Shown here: piece after piece, positions 8,091 through 16,138 of the stretch
Layout of the letters: each line of letters starts with the position of its first letter
How positions within the stretch are numbered: position 1 is the stretch's first letter
NCBI GenBank assembly: GCA_905234915.1
Contig: CAJOJP010000009.1
Span: 1 to 33,961, forward strand
From: Candidatus Gastranaerophilales bacterium
Lineage (GTDB): Bacteria > Cyanobacteriota > Vampirovibrionia > Gastranaerophilales > Gastranaerophilaceae
Direction: 5' to 3'
Length of the DNA: 33,961 nucleotides
Notes under the pieces: model-generated
Database searches by the model: none
What the model saw: the letters and a program-made list of their open reading frames with translations, nothing else
Told to the model about the DNA's origin: nothing
Translations under genes and position numbers: made by a program

Positions 8091-8420
8091 CTATGTATAA
8101 GTACACCTATATGCATAACCATTCCCGCCATCAGTGTATCCAAACTGATTATAAGTGCGACACCAACAAATATCATTAGGATACGCCCAAGCTCCATTAT
8201 GATGAGTAGTGCAAAAGGCTCTGCAACGAGAATCGTTAAGTAAACCCAATCCTTTTTCTTGAAGTATAATACAACCTCCAAAATGCGCAGCTCCAATCCA
8301 AACAATATAACTACCAGTGAAACAAACACATTCACTTATATAATGCCCCTGTTCTACTATTTCATTATAAAATTCAACAATGTCATTATTTTCAAGACTA
8401 TTAATATTTTCAAAATCCAT
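8091..8420 (-). CDS. Small Cys/aromatic-rich hypothetical protein
   Basis: 109 aa from ATG 8420, with AAGGGG 6 nt upstream, starting 9 bp after the reconstructed TupA-like stop, so it looks like the second gene of that broken operon. Eight cysteines occur, several in CxC or CxxxC pairs ('ECVCF', 'SRCRAFC', 'DICWC'), and the C-terminus is rich in Gly, Tyr and Asn. No signal peptide or known domain is recognised. An overlapping frame (8021-8335) encodes a hydrophobic 104-aa product and reaches the terminator. A frameshift joining the two cannot be ruled out, but the ribosome-binding site supports this start. Confidence 0.4.
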   Translation of the reverse strand: MDFENINSLENNDIVEFYNEIVEQGHYISECVCFTGSYIVWIGAAHFGGCIILQEKGLGLLNDSRCRAFCTTHHNGAWAYPNDICWCRTYNQFGYTDGGNGYAYRCTYT

Positions 8421-8429
8421 AATTTCCCC

Positions 8430-8706
8430 TTATATTTTTATCCAACTGCCCATTTTTAAATTCCACTTTTTATCAAAAGTGCTAAACCCGCTGTAGGGTG
8501 TAAACGTTAATTCTTCAAATACAATTTATCCTCGTGTATCATCCAATCAACACGTACAAACCTGAAATCTTTCGATAACTTTTTACTTAAATCAATTGAT
8601 TGTTTTAATATATCGTCAGAGGGAAATTCTTTCATTAATTCTCTATCATCAGGTTTTAATGCTAAATCCGCATAACTGAAATCTTCATTATAAGTACAAA
8701 TTCTGA
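8430..8706 (-). pseudogene. C-terminal remnant of a TupA-like ATP-grasp gene, frameshifted
   Basis: Reading from ~8706, the minus strand encodes 'YADLALKPDDRELMKEFPSD' and 'LSKKLSKDFRFVRVDW', then in a shifted frame 'FEELTFTPYSGFSTFDKKW', ending at TAA 8430-8432. These match the end of TupA-like ATP-grasp proteins (FxxVRVDxY...I.F.ELTFTP.SGF). One base appears missing near 8523-8530, in a GATAAATTG context; the uncorrected frame stops at 8507. Everything N-terminal is absent and the frame upstream of ~8706 is unrelated. The family acts in cell-surface polymer (teichuronopeptide/glycan) synthesis. This copy is almost certainly dead. Confidence 0.7.
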
Positions 8707-8740
8707 CATAGGAAAAATAATAGGGCTGGATAGACAAGCC

Positions 8741-9085
8741 ATGAGTGGCAGAGCTGCAAGAAATACGGTTTTTAAAAACTCTGAAATAGAAAAAATCGAG
8801 CAGCATTTTAATATCGATTTATCAAGTATATTGATTAACAATAATTCACTAAAACGTCATTATTTGAATGAATTGGTTTTAAACAGACAAGAGTGTGCCC
8901 AAAGAATAAATTTTATTAAAACAAAAAATAATCTTTCAAATTTACAAATGGCTGTATTGCTGAATATATCCGAAAATGCTTTAAATGATATATTACAGGG
9001 AAAAGCTCTGCCCGATTTAAATATGCTGAATAATATGAAACAAAATTTTGAAGTTTCACTTGATTGGATTTTATACGGAAAATAA
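8741..9085 (+). CDS. XRE-type HTH protein, probably 5'-truncated
   Basis: 114 aa from ATG 8741. The C-terminal part 'RINFIKTKNNLSNLQMAVLL' followed by 'NISENALNDILQGKALPDLN' is a Cro/CI-type HTH, ending 'VSLDWILYGK'. The N-terminal part 'FKNSEIEKIEQHFNIDLSS' and the codons just upstream ('IGKIIGLDRQAM') look like a further HTH segment, so the true beginning lies before the ATG. In-frame TAA at 8663 closes that route and no ribosome-binding site precedes 8741. The gene therefore seems to have lost its 5' end at the same breakpoint that removed the 5' part of the TupA-like gene. Confidence 0.55.
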   Translation: MSGRAARNTVFKNSEIEKIEQHFNIDLSSILINNNSLKRHYLNELVLNRQECAQRINFIKTKNNLSNLQMAVLLNISENALNDILQGKALPDLNMLNNMKQNFEVSLDWILYGK

Positions 9086-9182
9086 TATATAACTGCTTTA
9101 TAAATCTTTAATTTGACCTTTTTTTTCTTATTTTTTAAAATTTATGTTGTACAATCAAATAAGAAGAAACATTGGAGAAGTG

Positions 9183-10187
9183 ATGAGATTGCATAATGTG
9201 GCAGTTATAGGCTGCGGTATATGGGGAAAGAATGTTGTAAGAAATTTTTATAATCTTGATGCATTACATACCGTTTGTGATTTGGATGAAGAAAACAGAA
9301 AAAATTTAAAGCTGCAATATCCTGATATAAACATAATTTCCAATTCGGAAGAGATTTTCGCTAATCCCCAAATTGATGCTGTTGCAGTTGTAACACCGAG
9401 TCATACACACTATAAGTTGGTCAGAAAAGCAATAGAAGCAGGAAAACATGTATATGTGGAAAAACCGCTTTCTACTGTTTCTGCCGAGGCAAAAATGCTG
9501 AGTGATTTTGCAGAAAGAAATAATATTGTACTTATGGTTGGACATCTTCTAATGTATCACCCTGCCGTAAACCGTCTTAAAATGCTCATAAATGAAGGTA
9601 TATTGGGAGATATACGCTACGTTCAAAGCGACAGGCTGAATATTAATCATTTTAAAAATGACAGAAGCGTTATGTGGGATTTGGCTCCTCATGATGTTTC
9701 CATGACAAGCTATATTTTGGGAAAAGAGCCTTTAAGAGTTATCAGCGCAGTTGGAGCTTCAAGTGATAATAACGAAATTATGGATATAACTCATCTTACG
9801 ATTGAATATGAAAACGGCATCATCGCCCATATCTCCGATAGCTGGATACATCCGGTTAAAAGAGTCAATCTGCTTGTTAGAGGAACAAAAGCAAGTGCTA
9901 TTTTCGATGATACTTTAATGGAAAATAAACTTCAAATTTTTGAAAGTTCTTTTCCTAAAACGTCTAAAACAGAAGTTCTTGATTATATTGAAATAGAACC
10001 GTTAAAGCTTGAATGCAGACATTTTTTAAGCTGTATAGAACAGGGAAAACCTGCAAGAAGCGACGGGCATAACGGGTTTAACGTCGTAAAAGTTTTAGAA
10101 GAAGCTGAAAAAATAATGCTTGGAGATAAAGTGAAATCTTTAGATAATGTTAATTTCGCATTATCAAGAAGTAAAAAACAATTATAA
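9183..10187 (+). CDS. Gfo/Idh/MocA family NAD(P)-dependent oxidoreductase
   Basis: 334 aa. ATG 9183 was chosen because GGAG lies 5 nt upstream; the frame is open 13 codons further 5'. The N-terminal Rossmann fold has 'VAVIGCGIWGKNVVRNF', the substrate/cofactor motif 'HVYVEKPLST', and 'GHLLMYHPAV' with 'WDLAPHDVSM' in the second domain. Length and motifs fit sugar dehydrogenases of the WlbA/WbpB kind, acting on nucleotide-linked uronic sugars for surface glycans; exact substrate is not readable. First gene of a five-gene plus-strand run to 13180, with pgsA-like following after 18 bp. Confidence 0.85.
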   Translation: MRLHNVAVIGCGIWGKNVVRNFYNLDALHTVCDLDEENRKNLKLQYPDINIISNSEEIFANPQIDAVAVVTPSHTHYKLVRKAIEAGKHVYVEKPLSTVSAEAKMLSDFAERNNIVLMVGHLLMYHPAVNRLKMLINEGILGDIRYVQSDRLNINHFKNDRSVMWDLAPHDVSMTSYILGKEPLRVISAVGASSDNNEIMDITHLTIEYENGIIAHISDSWIHPVKRVNLLVRGTKASAIFDDTLMENKLQIFESSFPKTSKTEVLDYIEIEPLKLECRHFLSCIEQGKPARSDGHNGFNVVKVLEEAEKIMLGDKVKSLDNVNFALSRSKKQL

Positions 10188-10205
10188 AAAAAGGACTTAG
10201 TTATT

Positions 10206-10841
10206 ATGGCAAATTTATTAACAATTTTAAGAATTATATTGTGTATAATAGCAATAGAATTTTTATTTTCAGGGCGTCCGGAACTTGCTCTTGCCGCATT
10301 TTTCATAACTCTTATTGTTATTATACTTGACGGGCTTGACGGAGTTGTGGCGCGCGCATTAAACGAACAGTCAGAATTTGGCTCGGTATTTGATATTATT
10401 GGTGATAGAATTGTTGAAAATTTATATTGGATTGCCTTTGCACTTCTCGGCTGGGTCGGTATCTGGGTTCCAATGGTTGTTGTCACCAGAGGAATTTTAA
10501 CGGACGGGTTAAGAAGTATCGCTCTTTCCAAAGGTTATACGGCTTTTGGAGAACATACCATGATGCAAAATAAAGTTATGCATTTTTTAACGGCTTCAAG
10601 AATTTCAAGGGCAGTCTATGGAACTGCAAAAGTTCTTGCATTCCTTGCTGTTATTATTGCCAATATTCCCAATATTGAATTTTTAGATATATTTACTATA
10701 CAACAATATCAGGTTTATACGGCAATTCAGCCTAATTTGATATTTACGGCAGATATTCTGGTGTATATTACTATAGCAATGTGCATAATAAGAGGTATTC
10801 CCGTATTAATAGAAAGTAAAAAATATATCAATGCCAAATAG
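10206..10841 (+). CDS. pgsA: CDP-alcohol phosphatidyltransferase (PgsA-like)
   Basis: 211 aa integral membrane protein with about five or six hydrophobic helices. The diagnostic motif DGx2ARx8Gx3Dx3D is complete: 'DGVVARALNEQSEFGSVFDI' continuing to IGD. It most likely makes phosphatidylglycerophosphate from CDP-diacylglycerol and glycerol-3-phosphate. Other alcohol acceptors cannot be excluded from sequence alone. AAGGAC lies ~9 nt before the ATG. The 3' end overlaps trmL by 11 bp, indicating translational coupling. Confidence 0.85.
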   Translation: MANLLTILRIILCIIAIEFLFSGRPELALAAFFITLIVIILDGLDGVVARALNEQSEFGSVFDIIGDRIVENLYWIAFALLGWVGIWVPMVVVTRGILTDGLRSIALSKGYTAFGEHTMMQNKVMHFLTASRISRAVYGTAKVLAFLAVIIANIPNIEFLDIFTIQQYQVYTAIQPNLIFTADILVYITIAMCIIRGIPVLIESKKYINAK

Positions 10842-11289
10842 TAAGTTTAATGTAGTGCTGTATGAACCTGAAATACCGCAAAATACCGGAAATATCGCTC
10901 GTTTATGCGCTTGTACGGGGGCAAATCTATATTTAATAGGCAGACTCGGATTTTCATTATCCGATAAATATATGAAACGCGCCGGTTTAGATTATTGGAA
11001 CAGTGTTGAAATTAAAAAATATGATACACTTGAAGATTTAAAACAGGAATTTCCTAATGCTTCTTTTTACTATTTGACTACTAAATCAAAAAAATTATAT
11101 ACTGATTATAAATTCAAAGACGGCGATTTTTTTGTTTTCGGTCCTGAAACAAGAGGTATCCCTGAGGCTATATTAAACGCTAATCCTGATACTTCAATTA
11201 CAATACCTATGGTTGAAGGACAAAGAAGCTTAAATCTTTCAAATTCGGTTGCAATAGTTATTTATGAGGCAATAAGACAAAATGGTTAA
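10831..11289 (+). CDS. trmL: tRNA (cytidine/uridine-34 2'-O)-methyltransferase TrmL
   Basis: 152 aa, the usual TrmL length. SPOUT family motifs: N-terminal 'VVLYEPEIPQNTGNIARLC', middle 'KRAGLDYW', then 'FFVFGPETRGIPEAIL' and 'IPMVEGQRSLNLSNSVAIV', which form the knotted SAM-binding site. The enzyme methylates the ribose of the wobble base in tRNA-Leu isoacceptors. The start lies inside the end of the pgsA-like gene and the stop overlaps nnrD. Confidence 0.93.
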   Translation: MPNSKFNVVLYEPEIPQNTGNIARLCACTGANLYLIGRLGFSLSDKYMKRAGLDYWNSVEIKKYDTLEDLKQEFPNASFYYLTTKSKKLYTDYKFKDGDFFVFGPETRGIPEAILNANPDTSITIPMVEGQRSLNLSNSVAIVIYEAIRQNG

Positions 11290-12148
11290 AACTATAGATA
11301 AACAGCTTGTGTCAGGTAAAATGCCTCTACGCAGTGAAAACTCTAATAAAGCAACTTTTGGAAAAATATTAAATATAGCCGGCTCTTTAAATTATATAGG
11401 AGCGGCATATCTTTCATCAATATCGGCATTAAAAACCGGAGCAGGATATTTGACTCTCGCTTGTCCCGAAGAAATAGCAAGTACAATTGCAATAATGGCA
11501 CCTGAAATAACATATAAAAGACTAAATTCCAAAAATGGAGCAATATCAATTGATAACGACCTTGGTAATTTAACGGATTACAATGTGCTTTCTATCGGCT
11601 GCGGCATTACAAATACCGGAGAAACAAGAGAGTTTATCTTTAATATCTTAAAAAAACGAAATCCTATACAAAACATGGTTTTGGATGCTGACGGTATAAA
11701 TATTCTTGCTTCAAAAAATGAAATTATTTCTCTTAAAAATACTGTAATAACTCCTCATCCAAAAGAACTTTCAAGACTTTTAAAGGTTAATATTGAAGAA
11801 ATAAACTCAAACAGAGAAAAATATGCAAAAGTTGCTTCTCAAACTTATGAATGCATAACGGTGTTAAAAGGTCATAACAGTATCGTTACGGACGGAAAAG
11901 AAGTTTATGTTAATACTACAGGTTCGTCTGCACTGGCAAAGGCAGGCTCGGGAGATGTGCTTACAGGTATAATATCGGGACTTTTGGCGCAAAAATTATC
12001 ACCGATAGACTCAGCTGTCACAGGAACATTTCTCCACGGCTTATCAGGTGATATTGCAGCCATAAATCTCACAAAATATTGTGTTATGGCTTCTGATGTT
12101 ATTAACTGCCTTCCGTTTGCCATAAAACAAATAATAATTGATAAATAA
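11282..12148 (+). CDS. nnrD: ADP-dependent NAD(P)H-hydrate dehydratase (stand-alone NnrD domain)
   Basis: 288 aa, ribokinase-like fold. Recognisable pieces: 'NIAGSLNYIGAAYLSSISAL' near the N-terminus, 'LSIGCGITNT', 'VLDADGINILAS', 'VITPHPKELSRLL', 'TVLKGHNSIV' and 'AKAGSGDVLTGIISGLLAQ'. The last is the phosphate loop; it is GSGD where GTGD is usual, a mild change. The protein repairs damaged NAD(P)HX. Bacterial Nnr proteins are often fused to an N-terminal epimerase (NnrE); that half is missing here and would have to be encoded elsewhere. It overlaps trmL by 8 bp. Confidence 0.9.
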   Translation: MVKTIDKQLVSGKMPLRSENSNKATFGKILNIAGSLNYIGAAYLSSISALKTGAGYLTLACPEEIASTIAIMAPEITYKRLNSKNGAISIDNDLGNLTDYNVLSIGCGITNTGETREFIFNILKKRNPIQNMVLDADGINILASKNEIISLKNTVITPHPKELSRLLKVNIEEINSNREKYAKVASQTYECITVLKGHNSIVTDGKEVYVNTTGSSALAKAGSGDVLTGIISGLLAQKLSPIDSAVTGTFLHGLSGDIAAINLTKYCVMASDVINCLPFAIKQIIIDK

Positions 12149-12157
12149 AGGAAGATA

Positions 12158-13180
12158 ATGAAACAAGAAGAAATAAATGCTTTAAAAGCAAGAATAGAAA
12201 AAAATCCACAGGATTATGAAGCTGTTGAAGCTTATGCAGTTGCTCTTTCCGATATGGGGGAGAATGAAGAAGCACTCAAAAATTTTATTTTTTTAAAAAA
12301 TCAGTTTCCCGATAATGCAATGAATTATTATAATATCGGAATAATATTAGAAAAACTTAAAATGAATAATGATGCAATTTTGGCCTATGAAAAAGCGCAT
12401 GAGCTCGATAGCGAAGATACCGATTTTATGTATAATCTTGCAATAGTTCTTATTAAAGCAGATAGGCACGATGAAGCCGAACAATTGCTTTTAAAAGTTA
12501 TTGAAACTGATAATGAAGACGAAAATTCTTATTTTCACTTAGGTGAAATTTATACAAGGAAGAAAGATACTCAAAATGCAATTAAATACCTGTCAAAAGC
12601 CGTAGAACTTGATAACAACGATGCAATAGCCAAGTTTTATTTGGCATATCAATGCAAAGAAGCAGGTTATATCGATGATGCAATAACTTTATATGACCAG
12701 GTTATAAGCCAAAGTCCCGATTACAGCTGGGCTTATTATAATCTTGCTGCAATATATACCGAGCAGGGAGATGAACATAAGGCTATTATGTGCTTAAACA
12801 GCACAGTAAAAACAAATCCGTCAGATATTAAAGCGGTAAAACTTCTCGTAAAACTGCTTTGTAAACAAAATCAGTATGATAAGGCACTGCATCATCTTGA
12901 AAATACACTAAAAATACTGCCTGATGAAGCGGATTTATACTATCTTATGGCGGAAATTAACAAACAAACCGGTAATAAAGAAGCTTATTCAAAATATATA
13001 TCATCAGCTTACGAAAAAAAATTAACCTTCACGGGTGATGAAAAGGCATTAGAGGCTGAATATAAAAAACTGCAAAATGAAATTCAACCTCCGCCAAAAG
13101 AAGAAAAAAAAGAGGAGCCTAAAAAACAGGCTCAAGCTGCTCAAACTCAAAAAAATACACCGAAAACTTCCAAGACATAG
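12158..13180 (+). CDS. Tetratricopeptide-repeat protein
   Basis: 340 aa, about seven TPR units between residues ~15 and 275. Examples are 'AMNYYNIGIILEKLKMNNDA', 'DFMYNLAIVLIKADRHDEAE', 'NSYFHLGEIYTRKKDTQNAI' and 'SWAYYNLAAIYTEQGDEHKA'. The C-terminal ~35 residues are a disordered Pro/Lys/Glu/Gln tail. No signal peptide or membrane segment, so cytoplasmic. It has a good ribosome-binding site (AAAGGAAG) 9 bp after nnrD and is the last gene of the operon. TPRs mediate protein contacts; partners cannot be told from the sequence. Confidence 0.9.
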   Translation: MKQEEINALKARIEKNPQDYEAVEAYAVALSDMGENEEALKNFIFLKNQFPDNAMNYYNIGIILEKLKMNNDAILAYEKAHELDSEDTDFMYNLAIVLIKADRHDEAEQLLLKVIETDNEDENSYFHLGEIYTRKKDTQNAIKYLSKAVELDNNDAIAKFYLAYQCKEAGYIDDAITLYDQVISQSPDYSWAYYNLAAIYTEQGDEHKAIMCLNSTVKTNPSDIKAVKLLVKLLCKQNQYDKALHHLENTLKILPDEADLYYLMAEINKQTGNKEAYSKYISSAYEKKLTFTGDEKALEAEYKKLQNEIQPPPKEEKKEEPKKQAQAAQTQKNTPKTSKT

Positions 13181-13486
13181 TGTAATGAAAGCGGCAATCC
13201 TGCTGTTAAAAATAATTTTAGGTAATTATATACGATACACGTACATTTATCTAATTTGCTTTCAACCCCGGCACCATGTCATTATTGGATAATATTTGTC
13301 TTATTTATTGGCAATTTTTATCCGGAAAAATACTTTATATAAATGTATAAGATTGAAGATATAGTTGCAATTTTTTGTATAATTGGTGTGAAGTGTCTGA
13401 AATTTTGTATTTAAGTGTTCTTGTTTAAAAAAGATTACTGTAAATTGAATACTTAACAATAAAATACGAAAAAAAAAAGGAAAGAA
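13181..13486. other. 306-bp intergenic region, candidate promoter for the EndoU-like gene
   Basis: No credible gene and no strong hairpin terminator after the TPR gene. A TTGAAG (13353-13358) and a perfect TATAAT (13378-13383) are separated by 19 bp, a weak promoter candidate reading toward 13487. The last bases before the ATG are a long A tract with AAAGGAAAG, a usable ribosome-binding site. Confidence 0.35.
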
Positions 13487-14065
13487 ATGATGGTTAATTT
13501 TATCTCATCGTTAAATTTTCATGCGAATGAAACGCAAATAAACAATACAGCACAAAATAATTCTGCCTCAGCCTTAAATAACAGATATATGACAAACGTT
13601 TTAGACTGTGATACCGTTAGTTTTACACACAATAATGAAGCTGTGGAAACATCTAATCAAAATACAATAGCAAAAAATGTTATAAATTTTGCAAATAAAA
13701 TAAAAAATTTTTTCCGTTTTGATTTACAAAGATTTGCACCTCAAGATGAAAAAACAAATATACGTGCCGTAAAAGATATTGAAAATGATTGGAAAACAAA
13801 TAAAAATAAAATTAAGGAATATAAAGAAGAATTTAAAAATGAAATAAGTCTGGGGAAAGATGCAGATGATAACAAAATAATGAATTATGCAAAATTTATA
13901 GCCCTAAAAGATAAAGAAGATGAAGAACTGACTGAAGAAGAAAAAAATTTTTTGAATACAAATTCTGACGTTAAAAAATTTCAAGAATTAGATGAAGATG
14001 AGCAAGAATTAGCAGAATTAATACTTTCAAGTTTAAATGATGAAAACAATATAAGAGCAGATTAA
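13487..14065 (+). CDS. N-terminal part of an interrupted toxin/effector-like protein (FDLQRFA motif)
   Basis: 192 aa up to TAA 14063-14065, but the same frame continues without another stop to 15409, so this is probably the N-terminal third of one 640-codon gene. Residues 1-60 are Asn/Ser/Thr-rich with 'DTVSFTHNN'. Residues ~75-85 contain 'FFRFDLQRFAPQ'; FDLQ(R/L)FA is a short peptide I recall from N-termini of phage structural and large surface proteins in Firmicutes, function unknown. The remainder is an acidic helical region ('DEDEQELAELI'). AAAGGA precedes the double ATG. No classical signal peptide. Full-length readthrough, nonsense mutation or sequencing error are the options for the TAA. 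Confidence 0.65.
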   Translation: MMVNFISSLNFHANETQINNTAQNNSASALNNRYMTNVLDCDTVSFTHNNEAVETSNQNTIAKNVINFANKIKNFFRFDLQRFAPQDEKTNIRAVKDIENDWKTNKNKIKEYKEEFKNEISLGKDADDNKIMNYAKFIALKDKEDEELTEEEKNFLNTNSDVKKFQELDEDEQELAELILSSLNDENNIRAD

Positions 14066-14074
14066 AAAAAAGAA

Positions 14075-15409
14075 TTGACAGACTCCTTAATATCAGATAC
14101 AAAACAAGAATTTCCGGAGTATCTTGATAATAATGAAAAAACAGAGTTAAAAGATGAAATAGCTGACTCTTTAATAGAAAATGTAAAAAAAGATAAGTCC
14201 CAAAAAACACAGGAAATGCTCAATAGTTTAAAAAATACAGTTAAAATTGATGAACAATTAAATGTAAATACTGTAAATAAAAATATAGATGATTATATGA
14301 ATAAAGTAGGTAAAGAGATTTTGAAAAATGATGCAGCTCATAAAAATAAAAATCCGCTTGCCAAAAATCGTTCCTATAGACTCCAAAATTATTTCAATGA
14401 CTTGAACAAAGATAATTTAACAGGTTTGGATAAAGAACTCTATGATGTATTGAATGAAGGAAACAGACTTCCTGATTTAGAAGAAAAATTAAAAAGGATA
14501 GAAATTAATAAAGATGCCGAGGAAGGCGAATATTCCGAATTGGCATTAAATAAAAGTGAATTAAATAAACTTATACAAAAATATTCAAATGAAAAAATTT
14601 CCTGGAAAGAAATGCCCGAATTTATAAATACTTTAAATAATGTTCTTAATACTGTTGAAGATATAGAAAAGTGTCATGGCGATATAAATTCAAAACAAAA
14701 AGACATCGATGATACAATTATTGACAAGTTAGAACGAAAAGATAACACCGGCAGAAGATGCTGGAATATTACGCAGGGTGATCCTGTTGCTGCAAATATA
14801 GATAATCACGTTAGACAAGGTGAAGTGGATTATCATACCGGTCAAATTACAGGATGTCACAGTAAAGAATTTTTAGATAAATTATTTACCGATGACTCTG
14901 TTACAACAATTAATTTCCCTCGTAAAGGCAGTAATGAGTTAATAGAGGCAGAAGTAGTTAATCGAACAGCCGATGAAATTCACATAAAAATCCCTAATGA
15001 TAACGGATATGCATACAATGTTATTAAGCGTAATAATGAAAATGCATTTTCAAAATATAACTTTAAATTTTATAAATATGAAGAAGATTATAATAATAGG
15101 ACTAAACCTACAGATGAAAATGCAAAATCTGTAATGCCCGAAAATGTTATAAAACAGATAGAAGAAAAATTGGAAAATAAAGAAATCGAAATTGTAGAAG
15201 ATGAAATAAAAAATCCTATTACAAAAAAGATAATTAATAAAAAAATATTTGCAGTACTTGATAATAAAAATAATATGCACTATTTTCAGGTACAAAAAGA
15301 AAATGACGGTAATGTCAGTTCATTTTATCCGATTGCTTCAGGCGAAGTTAATCCGAAAATGAAAAAATATTTCCAATATATGTATAGTTCTAAAGATATT
15401 GTATGGTAA
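14075..15409 (+). CDS. C-terminal part with EndoU-like RNase domain (putative toxin)
   Basis: 444 aa from a TTG at 14075, in the same frame as the preceding gene and separated from it only by TAA plus three codons. No Shine-Dalgarno precedes the TTG, arguing against independent translation; the next ATG is at residue 48. The first ~220 residues are charged and helical. At 245-262 'HVRQGEVDYHTGQITGCH' matches the bacterial EndoU signature HxxxGE...GxxxGxH, with the two catalytic His (H245, H262) 17 apart. K305 is a possible third catalytic residue. EndoU domains are common RNase warheads of LXG and CdiA polymorphic toxins. Fold assignment is by motif; the ~180 residues after the second His are somewhat longer than usual. 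Confidence 0.55.
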   Translation: MTDSLISDTKQEFPEYLDNNEKTELKDEIADSLIENVKKDKSQKTQEMLNSLKNTVKIDEQLNVNTVNKNIDDYMNKVGKEILKNDAAHKNKNPLAKNRSYRLQNYFNDLNKDNLTGLDKELYDVLNEGNRLPDLEEKLKRIEINKDAEEGEYSELALNKSELNKLIQKYSNEKISWKEMPEFINTLNNVLNTVEDIEKCHGDINSKQKDIDDTIIDKLERKDNTGRRCWNITQGDPVAANIDNHVRQGEVDYHTGQITGCHSKEFLDKLFTDDSVTTINFPRKGSNELIEAEVVNRTADEIHIKIPNDNGYAYNVIKRNNENAFSKYNFKFYKYEEDYNNRTKPTDENAKSVMPENVIKQIEEKLENKEIEIVEDEIKNPITKKIINKKIFAVLDNKNNMHYFQVQKENDGNVSSFYPIASGEVNPKMKKYFQYMYSSKDIVW

Positions 15410-15411
15410 AT

Positions 15412-15903
15412 TTAAGATTTAATTTTTTCAATTAATTGGTCAGTAAGTTTATTATAATTATCTTCTTCCTCCGGATACTCCTGTATATGTATATCTTTCG
15501 CTTTATTTAAAATATCAATAAATTCATCAGCGGAATAATTATAAAAATCAGAATGATCTTCTGAGTTTTGTATTCTGACAGTAACAGGTTTTTCTTCTTT
15601 TTTATCAATGCTGATACCGAGTGAAACCATTCCGACAGAATTATCTTCTAACAAACAAGAAACAACATTTTCATAATCACAAAAATATAAAGCCCCGACA
15701 ACATCTGCTTTTTCAATTTCTTTTTGTAGTTTTAAATTTTCCTTCTCCTGCATTTTAGTTTTATCAGTGCTGCCCTGCTGTTTTCTTGAGCTGAAAAATA
15801 CATCCTTTGGTAAGCCACTGCAATTTGTATTTTTGTTTTTTAGATTATTTATATTCAAATTATTAAATAATAAAGGTCTAAAACCAATTGAATCAATTAA
15901 CAT
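15412..15903 (-). CDS. Hypothetical protein convergent with the EndoU-like gene
   Basis: 163 aa from ATG 15903, preceded by GAAGGG at 8 nt; the frame opens earlier without a good start. The stop is 2 bp from the stop of the EndoU-like gene, tail to tail. The N-terminal 45 residues are Asn-rich and end in 'DVFFSSRKQ', comparable to the leaders of the 13487 and 27106 products. Then comes a Lys/Glu helix and a small alpha/beta domain ('ADVVGALYFCDYENVVSCLL', 'VGMVSLGISIDKK', 'YSADEFIDILNKA'). No family recognised. Position makes it a candidate immunity protein, but immunity genes normally follow on the same strand and a leader-like N-terminus is unexpected for one. Confidence 0.7.
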   Translation of the reverse strand: MLIDSIGFRPLLFNNLNINNLKNKNTNCSGLPKDVFFSSRKQQGSTDKTKMQEKENLKLQKEIEKADVVGALYFCDYENVVSCLLEDNSVGMVSLGISIDKKEEKPVTVRIQNSEDHSDFYNYSADEFIDILNKAKDIHIQEYPEEEDNYNKLTDQLIEKIKS

Positions 15904-15993
15904 AACACATTCCCTTCTTAATATTGCGCTTAAACAGCACGAAATCAGATATATTTTATTATAAATCAATAAAATACAATTAAAACAATTTTC

Positions 15994-16016
15994 ACTTGCA
16001 AGTTTTACAATTGTAA
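15994..16016. promoter_or_regulatory. Twin palindromes upstream of nrdD
   Basis: ACTTGCAAGT (15994-16003) and TTACAATTGTAA (16005-16016) are perfect palindromes side by side, just upstream of the nrdD promoter and of the divergent 15412-15903 gene. They have the form of operator half-site pairs. They do not look like an NrdR box, so the regulator is unknown. Confidence 0.35.
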
Positions 16017-16028
16017 TAATTAAATCTA

Positions 16029-16057
16029 TTTACAGTCATGCAGAATTGTTGTATATT
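16029..16057 (+). promoter_or_regulatory. Sigma-70-type promoter of nrdD-nrdG-leuC
   Basis: TTTACA (16029-16034), a 17-bp spacer, then TATATT (16052-16057). This gives a leader of about 75 nt before the nrdD ATG. It is the best-formed promoter noticed in the window. Confidence 0.6.
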
Positions 16058-16138
16058 AGGAGAATACAAAGGAAAGTGCTTATAGTTGATATTTATTTAA
16101 CTTTCTAATGTAAAAAATAAAAATATTGGGGATTGACT

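Noticed and set aside
8021-8335. Hydrophobic 104-aa minus-strand frame overlapping the Cys-rich gene
   Set aside because: It has no ribosome-binding site and lies out of frame over the 109-aa frame whose start is well supported. A frameshift fusion remains possible, so it is only mentioned there.
14063-14074. Programmed frameshift at the A8 tract after the TAA
   Set aside because: The frames before and after are the same, so slippage is not needed and the stop precedes the tract.
15994-16016. NrdR box upstream of nrdD
   Set aside because: The palindromes there do not resemble the known NrdR consensus, so only unspecified operators are proposed.
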